Of a DNA stretch of 64,000 bases, positions 34,321 to 50,005 are shown piece by piece; the stretch's first letter is position 1; every line of letters starts with the position of its first letter. Below the pieces are notes generated by a model, which saw only the letters and a list, made by a program, of their open reading frames with translations, did no database searches and was not told the DNA's origin. The translations under genes were made by a program, and so were the position numbers. The stretch covers positions 58,340,057-58,404,056 of the forward strand of contig CM054120.1 in assembly GCA_028673005.1 (NCBI GenBank), given 5' to 3'. Origin of the DNA: Tanypteryx hageni. Lineage: Eukaryota; Arthropoda; Insecta; Odonata; Petaluridae.

Positions 34321-35340
34321 ATGGATAAACAAAATAAACCCAAGTGCAATGGTGTACTACTAAAAGGAGCACCACAGCGCAATCCAAACCACGAAAAAGC
34401 AGTGGACAATAAACCTGACACAAAGAATCCGAATCACTTATCCGCAGAGGGGAAAGGTATGTAGAAATTGAGAATAAGGAAATTTAATGCCTTGACCGAG
34501 ATCGAACTCGTGTGATCCGCTTGTATGTTTGGTATACTATCACTGAACTATCTTAGAGAACGAAGTGAGTCGACGACTTAAAAGTATCCAAATATTAGCG
34601 CGAAAAGCGCCTGTTAAAAACATTTATTGCGAAAAAATTCCTAAAATGAAATTTTGCTTTTTAAGATATCAGAATCAACAATTCTTGCAGAACATTCAAC
34701 GTTTGTCGAGTCTCCTAAGAGACCCGGCGCGACGTGCGGGACAGCCGGGCGGATACCCGGGCCGTCCAGGTCTCGGGGTCGCTATCACGATCATCTACCT
34801 TTGCATTACATGCAAGTGAACAAATATTGGATACCAATTTACAACGCGGAACAGGCTATAATCCCGATATCATTCCTTTTATTTTTAATTTAAGTAGTTT
34901 TTACAGACTGTATAATTTATTATCATGTACTCATATCTCAAATAACTTTTACGGAGGGAGGCGATGGAGTGTTATCTCTCCCGGGGACACAAAATTCCTC
35001 GAGTTGCACGTGTTCTAGAATTGGAAAACGCTGATTTAGTTTTGAATTTATTTCTATATGCAACATTACTGGATTAAAATTTTTTAATTGAATACCAATC
35101 GTGATGCATGAAAATAAAGAAGTTGAAATCACTTTTAGGTACTTGGAATCATTTGTAGAAATCCAACCATAGGCTCTATTATTCATTATTTAAATGGTTT
35201 ACATGGAGATTTTAGTAACCCTATGTGCCATATATCGATTTCTATACTTTAATTTTTCTTTATCTATTTGTTGTGCAGATATCAAGCAGCCAGAGGTGGC
35301 CAAGGAGGTCAAAGCAAAACAACCTCTAACCCGCAAATGA
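34321..35340 (+). CDS. Array gene copy 3, intact, long unit
   Basis: Exon 2 is 34321-34456 and exon 3 35279-35340; the protein is identical to copy 1. Intron 1 is longer because it includes the 129-bp segment. Its flank from 33256 to about 34050 carries the long-type variants, while the sequence before and after is of the copy-1 type. This suggests a gene-conversion or unequal-exchange junction on each side. Confidence 0.6.
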
Positions 35341-38206
35341 AGCTACTGCTCCAATAATGAAGCTCTTATAAAAGTTCCCTGATGTAGTTTATTGTGAAAA
35401 AAGTAAAATAAAATGTTTTTAAACAGTTATAAGCTCTTTTCTTATTTCAATCTAGTAAATTCGATCGATAATACTTATTACGCGCGAAAATATTTACTCG
35501 CGGTCTTCTGCGTATTTTTATTTGCATCATAAATGGAAATATTAACATCGAAGATAGTTGAAATTTGAATTAAAAACGTTTAAAAGAATCTTATATCTTC
35601 TATTGATAGCTTCCGATTTTTTAATAACTGGTTACGAGTGTCAGTTTCAGGGTCAATATGCTTGGAGACTTTACCGAATATTGTAAAAAGGCTTTCGTAT
35701 AAATTCTCATGGAGAACGATGAATATATCTAGATTTCTCAACTGAAAAAAGATATAAAGTATAAAAGTTTTATAATTTTAATGTCGGTATGCATGCAACG
35801 CCTCCGTGTTCAATAAGCAAATACTTTTTTCCATAAATATTTGACGGCAGAATACCAGCCGCTTAAACGGGAGAAGTATACCGAGGAAATCGGTTGATAG
35901 GAACTATCCCGATTCAGGTAAAAAGCTTAAAAGGTAAATCCTAATAATAATAGGCGAATATATCTTACATTCTCAAACGAAGATAATCTGATGTGGCAGC
36001 CACATGAGCCGCTTTTGGGTGTTTTCACTCCTTTGTAGTCATTCCTACGTTTGGTTAAGTCGCACTGAGAACGAGGTACACATTCTCACCCCTTTGTTTT
36101 CATCCCCTTCTCCTTCAGTATTTCCTCCTCCCTGACATTTTGCATTGGTGACGTCGAAATAGAACAGTTTGCCCTCATTAGTTCCAATACGTCCATCGTG
36201 TGGAAACTTCATTCGAGTGGTGTGCGTCTTTTAGAGTTTAACCTTAAATACCACTATGCCATGTAATCACAGTAACACTACTACCTATTGAAAATTCACC
36301 CCAGTGCGTTTGGTCTAATTTTATTCATATGAAATCTAATTATCATTTTTAAATAAAAAAGAATGCCATTAACTTTACATTTTTATTAATTCAAATACAT
36401 CTGAAAAACGCGCTAAAGTTCAAAATATCTCATATTTGGTCTTTTTTACTGCAAAAGACTAAGTTAAGTGAGAAATACTAAAATAGCATTATAAGCTACT
36501 TGCAATTGTTACAAATTGTGCTTCTATGATGGCTACATATCAAATTGATGCAGATGGATCATCTGATGCTGAACTTTTTATCTGCATTTCGTGGCCAAAG
36601 CTTACATCTCCCTTGTTTGGCAGCCTATGAATGGCCTACATTTATAGTACTGACCTTTCATTAAGTAGAATGGTTTTACCTACCCCTTTCTTATAACTAC
36701 GATATATTACTTAGGGCATTATTTTGTTTTCATAATGACATATTATACGGTTCCCTTGCGTTAATTAAAATTTGACCTTTGATGAAAAATATTACGCTAA
36801 CACTACATTGTGTGAAAATTCACCCGAGGGATTGCATTTTGGATATTTGCTGAAGAAAATTTTAAAAAGAAATACTTCAGAAAGGTAAATCTTGGCCTTA
36901 ACTGAGAATACTTAAAATCAGAACTGCGGGAAGCATGGTGAAGGTAGGTATGGAAGAGGGAGCTTAGGGAGGGAGGGGGGAGAGAGAAAGGATGGAGGGA
37001 GAGAGGAAGGATGGAGGGAAAGATAAAGGATGGAAGGCGTGGGGGAGGAAGGTTGGAGAGGAGATGAAGGAGGGAGAGAGGATTGGCGGACGGAAAAGAG
37101 AAAAGGAGGGTCGAGGGAATCTTCAGATAGTTTTGTGTGTTTCCCCGAGCACTAGTGTGCAGTGTGGACTTCACTGCGGATTTTTATCACGTCTTTGGCA
37201 TCTAAAAGGTTTGTCACATTTTTTCCTAGTAGAAAGTGCTTTATTTCTCTCGCAATAATATCTGTTCATCTTTAAATTGCGTCTATATCCTGAGAGCGAT
37301 TAGAGATCAACGTATCTGTCCTGTGTACGGAATAGAAAAAAGTTTGGCTTCGGTTCTAATACGGGTTCCACAATGATACTTTGTCGCGCTGAATCGTACT
37401 TTTTCTTCCGCATTATTTATAGCGAAGTGATGTATTTAAGCTTCCCGTTGTAAAATTTCCTAGAACGGGTCCAATTAAATAAGTGCGTACTCCGATGTTT
37501 GATACGCGATTTATTAATCTTAAAGATTACATTAACATGCGATAAGGTGGAATCGGTTCTTTGGTATAATATTATAAAGTTGTATTCAAAATTAGTAATT
37601 GGTACTTGTAGGAATTATAGCATTTTCGACGCTGTGAAATGATTTACGCTACTCTAACAAGTTCGATAATCAGAGATTTAGCAGCACGAATTGCACTTCA
37701 TTACTAGTTTCTCTGCTCCTTATTCCAACTTCGTCTAACGGCACGCTTTGCTCGCCCATTTTTTATTAAATTAATTTATATTTCATTCATGAATTTAATA
37801 GGTAGGTATTTGAGTTATAAAAAACACCTTCACTTATTCAAATTTATTTTTTCGTTTCTAATACAGTGGGATACGATTAATGTGACAATTACAATAAACA
37901 AAATATTCCAAACAAGATCTGCTTTTTGAATTCCGCAGATGATTGCAATAGACAGTTGATAACCATAAACAGTGATAGTAATAAGCTGCACCTAATGTAT
38001 AAATCAATCTTCTTTTCACTTCATTCGCTTTTTTATAGTTTTAAGTGTTTCGGGTGTGCGGAATGTCGTTTTTTGATAATATATTCTAATAGGAATATGT
38101 GTCTTTTGGTCTGTATTTTATTGTATTATGTAGATGCTTCTTAATGATACTTCTAAATGTTTGATTTTATCAATTGCATATTTTTTTCTGAAATTTTAGT
38201 ATCGTC

Positions 38207-39226
38207 ATGGATAAACAAAATAAACCCAAGTGCAATGGTGTACTACTAAAAGGAGCACCACAGCGCAATCCAAACCACGAAAAAGCAGTGGACAATAAAC
38301 CTGACACAAAGAATCCGAATCACTTATCCGCAGAGGGGAAAGGTATGTAGAAATTGAGAATAAGGAAATTTAATGCCTTGACCGAGATCGAACTCGTGTG
38401 ATCCGCTTGTATGTTTGGTATACTATCACTGAACTATCTTAGAGAACGAAGTGAGTCGACGACTTAAAAGTATCCAAATATTAGCGCGAAAAGCGCCTGT
38501 TAAAAACATTTATTGCGAAAAAATTCCTAAAATGAAATTTTGCTTTTTAAGATATCAGAATCAACAATTCTTGCAGAACATTCAACGTTTGTCGAGTCTC
38601 CTAAGAGACCCGGCGCGACGTGCGGGACAGCCGGGCGGATACCCGGGCCGTCCAGGTCTCGGGGTCGCTATCACGATCATCTACCTTTGCATTACATGCA
38701 AGTGAACAAATATTGGATACCAATTTACAACGCGGAACAGGCTATAATCCCGATATCATTCCTTTTATTTTTAATTTAAGTAGTTTTTACAGACTGTATA
38801 ATTTATTATCATGTACTCATATCTCAAATAACTTTTACGGAGGGAGGCGATGGAGTGTTATCTCTCCCGGGGACACAAAATTCCTCGAGTTGCACGTGTT
38901 CTAGAATTGGAAAACGCTGATTTAGTTTTGAATTTATTTCTATATGCAACATTACTGGATTAAAATTTTTTAATTGAATACCAATCGTGATGCATGAAAA
39001 TAAAGAAGTTGAAATCACTTTTAGGTACTTGGAATCATTTGTAGAAATCCAACCATAGGCTCTATTATTCATTATTTAAATGGTTTACATGGAGATTTTA
39101 GTAACCCTATGTGCCATATATCGATTTCTATACTTTAATTTTTCTTTATCTATTTGTTGTGCAGATATCAAGCAGCCAGAGGTGGCCAAGGAGGTCAAAG
39201 CAAAACAACCTCTAACCCGCAAATGA
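38207..39226 (+). CDS. Array gene copy 4, intact
   Basis: Exon 2 is 38207-38342, exon 3 39165-39226. The protein is identical to copy 1. It lies in a short unit of 3886 bp. Confidence 0.6.
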
Positions 39227-42092
39227 AGCTACTGCTCCAATAATGAAGCTCTTATAAAGGTTCCCTGATGTAGTTTATTGTGAAAAAAGTAAAATAAAAT
39301 GTTTTTAAACAGTTATAAGCTCTTTTCTTATTTCAATCTAGTAAATTCGATCGATAATACTTATTACGCGCGAAAATATTTACTCGCGGTCTTCTGCGTA
39401 TTTTAATTTGCATCATAAATGGAAATATTAACATCGAAGATAGATGAAATTTGAATTAAAAACGTTTAAAAGAATCTTATATCTTCTATTGATAGCTTCC
39501 GATTTTTTAATAACTGGCTACGAGTGTCAGTTTCAGGGTCAATATGCTTGGAGACTTTACCGAATATTGTAAAAAGGCTTTCGTATAAATTCTCACGGAG
39601 AACGATGAATATATCTAGATTTCTCAACTGAAAAAAGATATAAAGTATAAAAGTTTTATAATTTTAATGTCGGTATGCATGCAACGCCTCCGTGTTCAAT
39701 AAGCAAATACTTTTTTCCATAAATATTTGACGGCAGAATACCAGCCGCTTAAACGGGAGAAGTATACCGAGGAAATCGGTTGATAGGAACTATCCCGATT
39801 CAGGTAAAAAGCTTAAAAGGTAAATCCTAATAATAATAGGCGAATATATCTTACATTCTCAAACGAAGATAATCTGATGTGGCAGCCACATGAGCCGCTT
39901 TTGGGTGTTTTCACTCCTTTGTAGTCATTCCTACGTTTGGTTAAGTCGCACTGAGAACGAGGTACACATTCTCACCCCTTTGTTTTCATCCCCTTCTCCT
40001 TCAGTATTTCCTCCTCCCTGACATTTTGCATTGGTGACGTCGAAATAGAACAGTTTGCCCTCATTAGTTCCAATACGTCCATCGTGTGGAAACTTCATTC
40101 GAGTGGTGTGCGTCTTTTAGAGTTTAACCTTAAATACCACTATGCCATGTAATCACAGTAACACTACTACCTATTGAAAATTCACCCCAGTGCGTTTGGT
40201 CTAATTTTATTCATATGAAATCTAATTATCATTTTTAAATAAAAAAGAATGCCATTAACTTTACATTTTTATTAATTCAAATACATCTGAAAAACGCGCT
40301 AAAGTTCAAAATATCTCATATTTGGTCTTTTTTACTGCAAAAGACTAAGTTAAGTGAGAAATACTAAAATAGCATTATAAGCTACTTGCAATTGTTACAA
40401 ATTGTGCTTCTATGATGGCTACATATCAAATTGATGCAGATGGATCATCTGATGCTGAACTTTTTATCTGCATTTCGTGGCCAAAGCTTACATCTCCCTT
40501 GTTTGGCAGCCTATGAATGGCCTACATTTATAGTACTGACCTTTCATTAAGTAGAATGGTTTTACCTACCCCTTTCTTATAACTACGATATATTACTTAG
40601 GGCATTATTTTGTTTTCATAATGACATATTATACGGTTCCCTTGCGTTAATTAAAATTTGACCTTTGATGAAAAATATTACGCTAACACTACATTGTGTG
40701 AAAATTCACCCGAGGGATTGCATTTTGGATATTTGCTGAAGAAAATTTTAAAAAGAAATACTTCAGAAAGGTAAATCTTGGCCTTAACTGAGAATACTTA
40801 AAATCAGAACTGCGGGAAGCATGGTGAAGGTAGGTATGGAAGAGGGAGCTTAGGGAGGGAGGGGGGAGAGAGAAAGGATGGAGGGAGAGAGGAAGGATGG
40901 AGGGAAAGATAAAGGATGGAAGGCGTGGGGGAGGAAGGTTGGAGAGGAGATGAAGGAGGGAGAGAGGATTGGCGGACGGAAAAGAGAAAAGGAGGGTCGA
41001 GGGAATCTTCAGATAGTTTTGTGTGTTTCCCCGAGCACTAGTGTGCAGTGTGGACTTCACTGCGGATTTTTATCACGTCTTTGGCATCTAAAAGGTTTGT
41101 CACATTTTTTCCTAGTAGAAAGTGCTTTATTTCTCTCGCAATAATATCTGTTCATCTTTAAATTGCGTCTATATCCTGAGAGCGATTAGAGATCAACGTA
41201 TCTGTCCTGTGTACGGAATAGAAAAAAGTTTGGCTTCGGTTCTAATACGGGTTCCACAATGATACTTTGTCGCGCTGAATCGTACTTTTTCTTCCGCATT
41301 ATTTATAGCGAAGTGATGTATTTAAGCTTCCCGTTGTAAAATTTCCTAGAACGGGTCCAATTAAATAAGTGCGTACTCCGATGTTTGATACGCGATTTAT
41401 TAATCTTAAAGATTACATTAACATGCGATAAGGTGGAATCGGTTCTTTGGTATAATATTATAAAGTTGTATTCAAAATTAGTAATTGGTACTTGTAGGAA
41501 TTATAGCATTTTCGACGCTGTGAAATGATTTACGCTACTCTAACAAGTTCGATAATCAGAGATTTAGCAGCACGAATTGCACTTCATTACTAGTTTCTCT
41601 GCTCCTTATTCCAACTTCGTCTAACGGCACGCTTTGCTCGCCCATTTTTTATTAAATTAATTTATATTTCATTCATGAATTTAATAGGTAGGTATTTGAG
41701 TTATAAAAAACACCTTCACTTATTCAAATTTATTTTTTCGTTTCTAATACAGTGGGATACGATTAATGTGACAATTACAATAAACAAAATATTCCAAACA
41801 AGATCTGCTTTTTGAATTCCGCAGATGATTGCAATAGACAGTTGATAACCATAAACAGTGATAGTAATAAGCTGCACCTAATGTATAAAAAAATCTTCTT
41901 TTCACTTCATTCGCTTTTTTATAGTTTTAAGTGTTTCGGGTGTGCGGAATGTCGTTTTTTGATAATATATTCTAATAGGAATATGTGTCTTTTGGTCTGT
42001 ATTTTATTGTATTATGTAGATGCTTTTTAATGATACTTCTAAATGTTTGATTTTATCAATTGCATATTTTTTTCTGAAATTTTAGTATCGTC

Positions 42093-43112
42093 ATGGATAA
42101 ACAAAATAAACCCAAGTGCAATGGTGTACTACTAAAAGGAGCACCACAGCGCAATCCAAACCACGAAAAAGCAGTGGACAATAAACCTGACACAAAGAAT
42201 CCGAATCACTTATCCGCAGAGGGGAAAGGTATGTAGAAATTGAGAATAAGGAAATTTAATGCCTTGACCGAGATCGAACTCGTGTGATCCGCTTGTATGT
42301 TTGGTATACTATCACTGAACTATCTTGGAGAACGAAGTGAGTCGACGACTTAAAAGTATCCAAATATTAGCGCGAAAAGCGCCTGTTAAAAACATTTATT
42401 GCGAAAAAATTCCTAAAATGAAATTTTGCTTTTTAAGATATCAGAATCAACAATTCTTGCAGAACATTCAACGTTTGTCGAGTCTCCTAAGAGACCCGGC
42501 GCGACGTGCGGGACAGTCGGGCGGATACCCGGGCCGTCCAGGTCTCGGGGTCGCTATCACGATCATCTACCTTTGCATTACATGCAAGTGAACAAATATT
42601 GGATACCAATTTACAACGCGGAACAGGCTATAATCCCGATATCATTCCTTTTATTTTTAATTTAAGTAGTTTTTACAGACTGTATAATTTATTATCATGT
42701 ACTCATATCTCAAATAACTTTTACGGAGGGAGGCGATGGAGTGTTATCTCTCCCGGGGACACAAAATTCCTCGAGTTGCACGTGTTCTAGAATTGGAAAA
42801 CGCTGATTTAGTTTTGAATTTATTTCTATATGCAACATTACTGGATTAAAATTTTTTAATTGAATACCAATCGTGATGCATGAAAATAAAGAAGTTGAAA
42901 TCACTTTTAGGTACTTGGAATCATTTGTAGAAATCCAACCATAGGCTCTATTATTCATTATTTAAATGGTTTACATGGAGATTTTAGTAACCCTATGTGC
43001 CATATATCGATTTCTATACTTTAATTTTTCTTTATCTATTTGTTGTGCAGATATCAATCAGCCAGAGGTGGCCAAGGAGGTCAAAGCAAAACAACCTCTA
43101 ACCCGCAAATGA
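42093..43112 (+). CDS. Array gene copy 5, intact, K48N variant
   Basis: Exon 2 is 42093-42228, exon 3 43051-43112. Exon 3 begins ATATCAATCAG instead of ATATCAAGCAG, changing Lys48 to Asn. Otherwise as copy 1. Confidence 0.6.
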
Positions 43113-46100
43113 AGCTACTGCTCCAATAATGAAGCTCTTATAAAGGTTCCCTGATGTAGTTTATTGTGAAAAAAGTTAAATAAAATGTTTTTAAACAGTT
43201 ATAAGCTCTTTTCTTATTTCAATCTAGTAAATTCTATCGATAATACTTATTACGCGCGAAAATATTTACTCGCGGTCTTCGGCGTATTTTTATTTGCATC
43301 ATAAATGGAAATATTAACATCGAAGATAGTTGAAATTTGAATTAAAAACGTTTAAAAGAATCTTATATCTTCTATTGATAGCTTCCGATTTTTTAATAAC
43401 TGGCTACGAGTGTCAGTTTCAGGGTCAATATGCTTGGAGACTTTACCGAATATTGTAAAAAGGCTTTCGTATAAATTCTCATGGAGAACGATGAATATAT
43501 CTAGATTTCTCAACTGAAAAAAGATATAAAGTATAAAAGTTTTATAATTTTAATGTCGGTATGCATGCAACGCCTCCGTGTTCAATAAGAAAATACTTTT
43601 TTCCATAAATATTTGACGGCAGAATACCAGCCGCTTAAACGGGAGAAGTATACCGAGGAAATCGGTTGATAGGAACTATCCCGATTCAGGTAAAAAGCTT
43701 AAAAGGTAAATCCTAATAATAATAGGCGAATATATCTTACATTCTCAAACGAAGATAATCTGATGTGGCAGCCACATGAGCCGCTTTTGGGTGTTTTCAC
43801 TCCTTTGTAGTCATTCCTACGCTTGGTTCAGTCGCACTGAGAACGAGGTACACATTCTCACCCCTTTGTTTTCATCCCCTTCTCCTTCAGTATTTCCTCC
43901 TCCCTGACATTTTGCATTGGTGACGTCGAAATAGAACAGTTTGCCCTCATTAGTTCCAATACGTCCATCGTGTGGAAACTTCATTCGAGTGGTGTGCGTC
44001 TTTTAGAGTTTAACCTTAAATACCACTATGCCATGTAATCACAGTAACACTACTACCTATTGAAAATTCACCCCAGTGCGTTTGGTCTAATTTTATAAAT
44101 ATGAAATCTAATTATCATTCTTAAATAAAATAGAATGCCGTTAACATTACATTTTTATTAATTCAAATACATCTGAAAAACGCGCTAAAGATCAAAATAA
44201 CTCATATTTGGTCTTTTATACTACAAAAGACTAAGTTAAGTGAGAAATAATAAAATAGCATTATAAGTTACTTGCAATTGTTACAAATTGTGCTTCTATG
44301 ATGGCCACATATCAAATTGATGCAGATGGATCATCTGATGCTGAACTTTTTATCTGCATTTCGTGGCCAAAGCTTACATCTCCCTTGTTTGGCAGCCTAT
44401 GAATGGCCTACATTTATAGTACTGACCAAAGATACCGACCTTTCATTAAGTAGAATGGTTTTACCTACCCCTTCCTTATAACTACTATATATTACTTAGG
44501 GCATTATTTTGTTTTCATAATGACATATTATACGGTTCGCTTGCGTTAATTAAAATTTGACCTTTGATGAAAAATATTACGCTAACACTACATTGTGTGA
44601 AAATTCACCCGAGGGATTGCATTTTGGATATTTGCTGAAGAAAATTTTAAAAAGAAATACTTCAGAAAGGTAAATCTTGGCCTTAACTGAGAATACTTAA
44701 AATCAGAACTGCGGGAAGCATGGTGAAGGTAGGTATGGAAGAGGGAGCTGAGGGAGGGTGGGGGGAGAGAGAAAAGATAGAGGGAGAGAGGAAAGATGGA
44801 GGGAAAGATAAAGGATGGAAGGCGTGGGGGAGGAAGGTTGGAGAGGAGATGAAGGAGGGAGAAAGGATTGGCGGACGGAAAAGAGAAAAGGAGGGTCGAG
44901 GGAATCTTCAGATAATGTTGTGTGTTTATCCGAGCACTAGTGTTCAGTGTGGACTTCACTGCGGATTTTTATCACGTCTTTGGCATCTAAAAGGTTTGTC
45001 ACATTTTTTCCTAGTAGAAAGTGCTTTATTTCTCTCGCAATAATATCTGTTCATCTTTCCATTGCGTCTATATCCTGAGAGCGATTAGAGATCGACGTAT
45101 CTGTCCTGTGTACGGAATAGAAAAAAGTTTGGCTTCGGTTCTAATACAGGTTCCACAATGATACTTAGTCGCGGTGAATCGTACTTTTTCTTCCGCACTT
45201 ACACTGGCTAATAAGGAACGAATATATATTCCATTTAAATAGCAAGTTTACATTGATTATTCGCGCATTTGACAGTGCAGTTTTTATAGAGTGAAATCCC
45301 CCTAACGACGAATACCCTTAGGGGGATATTCATGGCCAAGAGATGTATTTAAGCTTCCCGTTGTAAAATTTCCTAAAACGGGTCCTATTAAATAAGTGCG
45401 TACTCCGATATTTGATACGCGATTTATTAATCTTAAAGATTACATTAACTTACAATAAGGTGGAATCGGTTCTTTGGTATAATAATATAAAGTTGTATTC
45501 AAAATTAGTAATTGGTACTTGTAGGAATTATAGCATTTTCGACGCTGTGAAATGATTTACGCTACTCTAACAAGTTCGATAATCAGAGATTTAGCAGCAC
45601 GAATTGCACTTCATTACTAGTTTCTCTGCTCCTTATTCCAACTTCGTCTAACGGCACGCTTTGCTCGCCCATTTTTTATTAAATTAATTTATATTTCATT
45701 CATGAATTTAATAGGTAGGTATTTGAGTTATAAAACACACCTTCACTTATTCAAATTTATTTCTTCGTTTCAAATACAGTGGCATACTATTAATGTGACA
45801 ATTACAATAAACAAAATATTCAAAATAAGATCTGCTTCTTGAATTCCGCGGATGATTGCAATAGACAGTTGATAACCATAAACAGTGATAGTAATAAGCT
45901 GCACCTAATGTATAAATCAATCTTCTTTTTACTTCATTCGCTTTTTTATAGTTTTAAGTGTTTCGGGTGTGCGGAATGTCGTTTTTTGATAATATATTCT
46001 AATAGGAATATGTGTCTTTTGGTCTGTATTTTATTGTATTATGTAGATGCTTCTTAATGATACTTCTAAATGTTTGATTTTATCAATTGCATATTTTTTT

Positions 46101-46119
46101 CTGAAATTTTAGTATCGTC

Positions 46120-47139
46120 ATGGATAAACAAAATAAACCCAAGTGCAATGGTGTACCACTAAAAGGAGCACCACAGCGCAATCCAAACCACGAAAAAGCA
46201 GTGGACAATAAACCTGACACAAAGAATCCGAATCACTTATCCGCAGAGGGGAAAGGTATGTAGAAATTGAGAATAAGGAAATTTAATGCCTTGACAGAGA
46301 TCGAACTCGTGTGATCCGCTTGTATGATTGGTATACTATCACTGAACTATCTTGGAGAACGAAGTGAGTCGACGACTTAAAAGTATCCAAATATTAGCGC
46401 GAAAAGCGCCTGTTAAAAACATTTATTGCGAAAAAATTCCTAAAATGAAATTTTGCTTTTTAAGATATCAGAATCAACAATTCTTGCAGAACATTCAACG
46501 TTTGTCGAGTCTCCTAAGAGACCCGGCGCGACGTGCGGGACAGCCAGGAGGATACCCGGGCCGTCCAGGTCTCGGGGTCGCTAACACGATCATCTACCTT
46601 TGCATTACTTGCAAGTGAACAAATATTGGATACCAATTTACAACGCGGAACAGGCTATAATCCCGATATCATCCCTTTTATTTTTAAGTTAAGTAGTTTT
46701 TACAGACTGTATAATTTATTATCATGTACTCATATCTCAAATAACTTTTACGGAGGGAGGCGATGGAGTGTTATCTCTCCCGGGGACACAAAATTCCTCG
46801 AGTTGCACGTGTTCTAGAATTGGAAAACGCTGATTTAGTTTTGAATTTATTTCTATATGCAACATTACTGTATTAAAATTTTTTAATTGTATACCAATCG
46901 TGATGCATGAAAATAAAGAAGTTGAAATCACTTTTAGGTACTTGGAATCATTTGTAGAAATCCAACCATAGGATATATTATTCATTATTTAAATGGTTTA
47001 CATGGAGATTTTAGTAACCCTATGTGCCATATATCGATTTCTATACCTTAATTTTTCTTTATCTATTTGTTGTGCAGATATCAAGCAGCCAGAGGTGGCC
47101 AAGGAGGTCAAAGCAAAACAACCTCTAACCCGCAAATGA
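46120..47139 (+). CDS. Array gene copy 6, intact, L13P variant
   Basis: Exon 2 is 46120-46255, exon 3 47078-47139. GTACTACTA is changed to GTACCACTA, so Leu13 becomes Pro. The candidate initiator upstream reads TCAGTGTGG (A at 44946). The unit has the 129-bp segment and a 13-bp insertion near 44428. Confidence 0.6.
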
Positions 47140-50005
47140 AGCTACTGCTCCAATAATGAAGCTCTTATAAAGGTTCCCTGATGTAGTTTATTGTGAAAAA
47201 AGTTAAATAAAATGTTTTTAAACAGTTATAAGCTCTTTTCTTATTTCAATCTAGTAAATTCTATCGATAATACTTATTACGCGCGAAAATATTTACTCGC
47301 GGTCTTCGGCGTATTTTTATTTGCATCATAAATGGAAATATTAACATCGAAGGTAGTTGAAATTTGAATTAAAAACGTTTAAAAGAATCTTATATCTTCT
47401 ATTGATAGCTTCCGATTTTTTAATAACTGGCTACGAGTGTCAGTTTCAGGGTCAATATGCTTGGAGACTTTACCGAATATTGTAAAAAGGCTTTCGTATA
47501 AATTCTCATGGAGAACGATGAATATATCTAGATTTCTCAACTGAAAAAAGATATAAAGTATAAAAGTTTTATAATTTTAATGTCGGTATGCATGCAACGC
47601 CTCCGTGTTCAATAAGCAAATACTTTTTTCCATAAATATTTGACGGCAGAATACCAGCCGCTTAAACGGGAGAAGTATACCGAGGAAATCGGTTGATAGG
47701 AACTATCCCGATTCAGGTAAAAAGCTTAAAAGGTAAATCCTAATAATAATAGGCGAATATATCTTACATTCTCAAACGAAGATAATCTGATGTGGCAACC
47801 ACATGAGCCGCTTTTGGGTGTTTTCACTGCTTTGTAGTCATTCCTACGCTTGGTTAAGTCGCACTGAGAACGAGGTACACATTCTCACCCCTTTTTTTTC
47901 ATCCCCTTCTCCTTCAGTATTTCCTCCTCCCTGACATTTTGCATTGGTGAAGTCGAAATAGAACAGTTTGCCCTCATTAGTTCCAATACGTCCATCGTGT
48001 GGAAACTTCATTCGAGTGGTGTGCGTCTTTTAGAGTTTAACCTTAAATACCACTATGCCATGTAATCACAGTACCGCTACAACCTATTGAAAATTCACCC
48101 CAGTGCGTTTGGTCTAATTTTATTCATATGAAATCTAATTATCATTTTTAAATAAAATAGAAGGCCATTAACTTTACATTTTTATTAATTCAAATACATC
48201 TGAAAAACGCGCTAAAGATCAAAATAACTCATATTTGGTCTTTTATACTGCAAAAGACTAAGTTAAGTGAAAAATACTAAAATAGCATTAAAAGCTACTT
48301 GCAATTGTTACAAATTGTGCTTCTATGATGGCCACATATCAAATTGATGCAGATGGATCATCTGATGCTGAACTTTTTATCTGCATTTCGTGGCCAAAGC
48401 TTACATCTCCCTTGTTTGGCAGCCTATGAATGGCCTACATTTATAGTACTGACCTTTCATTAAGTAGAATGGTTTTACCTAACCCTTCCTTATAACTACG
48501 ATATATTACTTAGTGCATTATTTTGTTTTCATAATGACATATTATACGGTTCGCTTGCGTTAATTAAAATTTGACCTTTGATGAAAAATATTACGCTAAC
48601 ACTACATTGTGTGAAAATTCACCCGAGGGATTGCATTTTGGATATTTGCTGAAGAAAATTTTAAAAAGAAATACTTCAGAAAGGTAAATCTTGGCCTTAA
48701 CTGAGAATACTTAAAATCAGAACTGCGGGAAGCATGGTGAAGGTAGGTATGGAAGAGGGAGCTTAGGGAGGGAGGGGGGAGAGAGAAAGGATGGAGGGAG
48801 AGAGGAAGGATGGAGGGAAAGATAAAGGATGGAAGGCGTGGGGGAGGAAGGTTGGAGAGGAGATGAAGGAGGGAGAGAGGATTGGCGGACGGAAAAGAGA
48901 AAAGGAGGGTCGAGGGAATCTTCAGATAGTTTTGTGTGTTTCCCCGAGCACTAGTGTGCAGTGTGGACTTCACTGCGGATTTTTATCACGTCTTTGGCAT
49001 CTAAAAGGTTTGTCACATTTTTTCCTAGTAGAAAGTGCTTTATTTCTCTCGCAATAATATCTGTTCATCTTTAAATTGCGTCTATATCCTGAGAGCGATT
49101 AGAGATCAACGTATCTGTCCTGTGTACGGAATAGAAAAAAGTTTGGCTTCGGTTCTAATACGGGTTCCACAATGATACTTTGTCGCGCTGAATCGTACTT
49201 TTTCTTCCGCATTATTTATAGCGAAGTGATGTATTTAAGCTTCCCGTTGTAAAATTTCCTAGAACGGGTCCAATTAAATAAGTGCGTACTCCGATGTTTG
49301 ATACGCGATTTATTAATCTTAAAGATTACATTAACATGCGATAAGGTGGAATCGGTTCTTTGGTATAATATTATAAAGTTGTATTCAAAATTAGTAATTG
49401 GTACTTGTAGGAATTATAGCATTTTCGACGCTGTGAAATGATTTACGCTACTCTAACAAGTTCGATAATCAGAGATTTAGCAGCACGAATTGCACTTCAT
49501 TACTAGTTTCTCTGCTCCTTATTCCAACTTCGTCTAACGGCACGCTTTGCTCGCCCATTTTTTATTAAATTAATTTATATTTCATTCATGAATTTAATAG
49601 GTAGGTATTTGAGTTATAAAAAACACCTTCACTTATTCAAATTTATTTTTTCGTTTCTAATACAGTGGGATACGATTAATGTGACAATTACAATAAACAA
49701 AATATTCCAAACAAGATCTGCTTTTTGAATTCCGCAGATGATTGCAATAGACAGTTGATAACCATAAACAGTGATAGTAATAAGCTGCACCTAATGTATA
49801 AAAAAATCTTCTTTTCACTTCATTCGCTTTTTTATAGTTTTAAGTGTTTCGGGTGTGCGGAATGTCGTTTTTTGATAATATATTCTAATAGGAATATGTG
49901 TCTTTTGGTCTGTATTTTATTGTATTATGTAGATGCTTTTTAATGATACTTCTAAATGTTTGATTTTATCAATTGCATATTTTTTTCTGAAATTTTAGTA
50001 TCGTC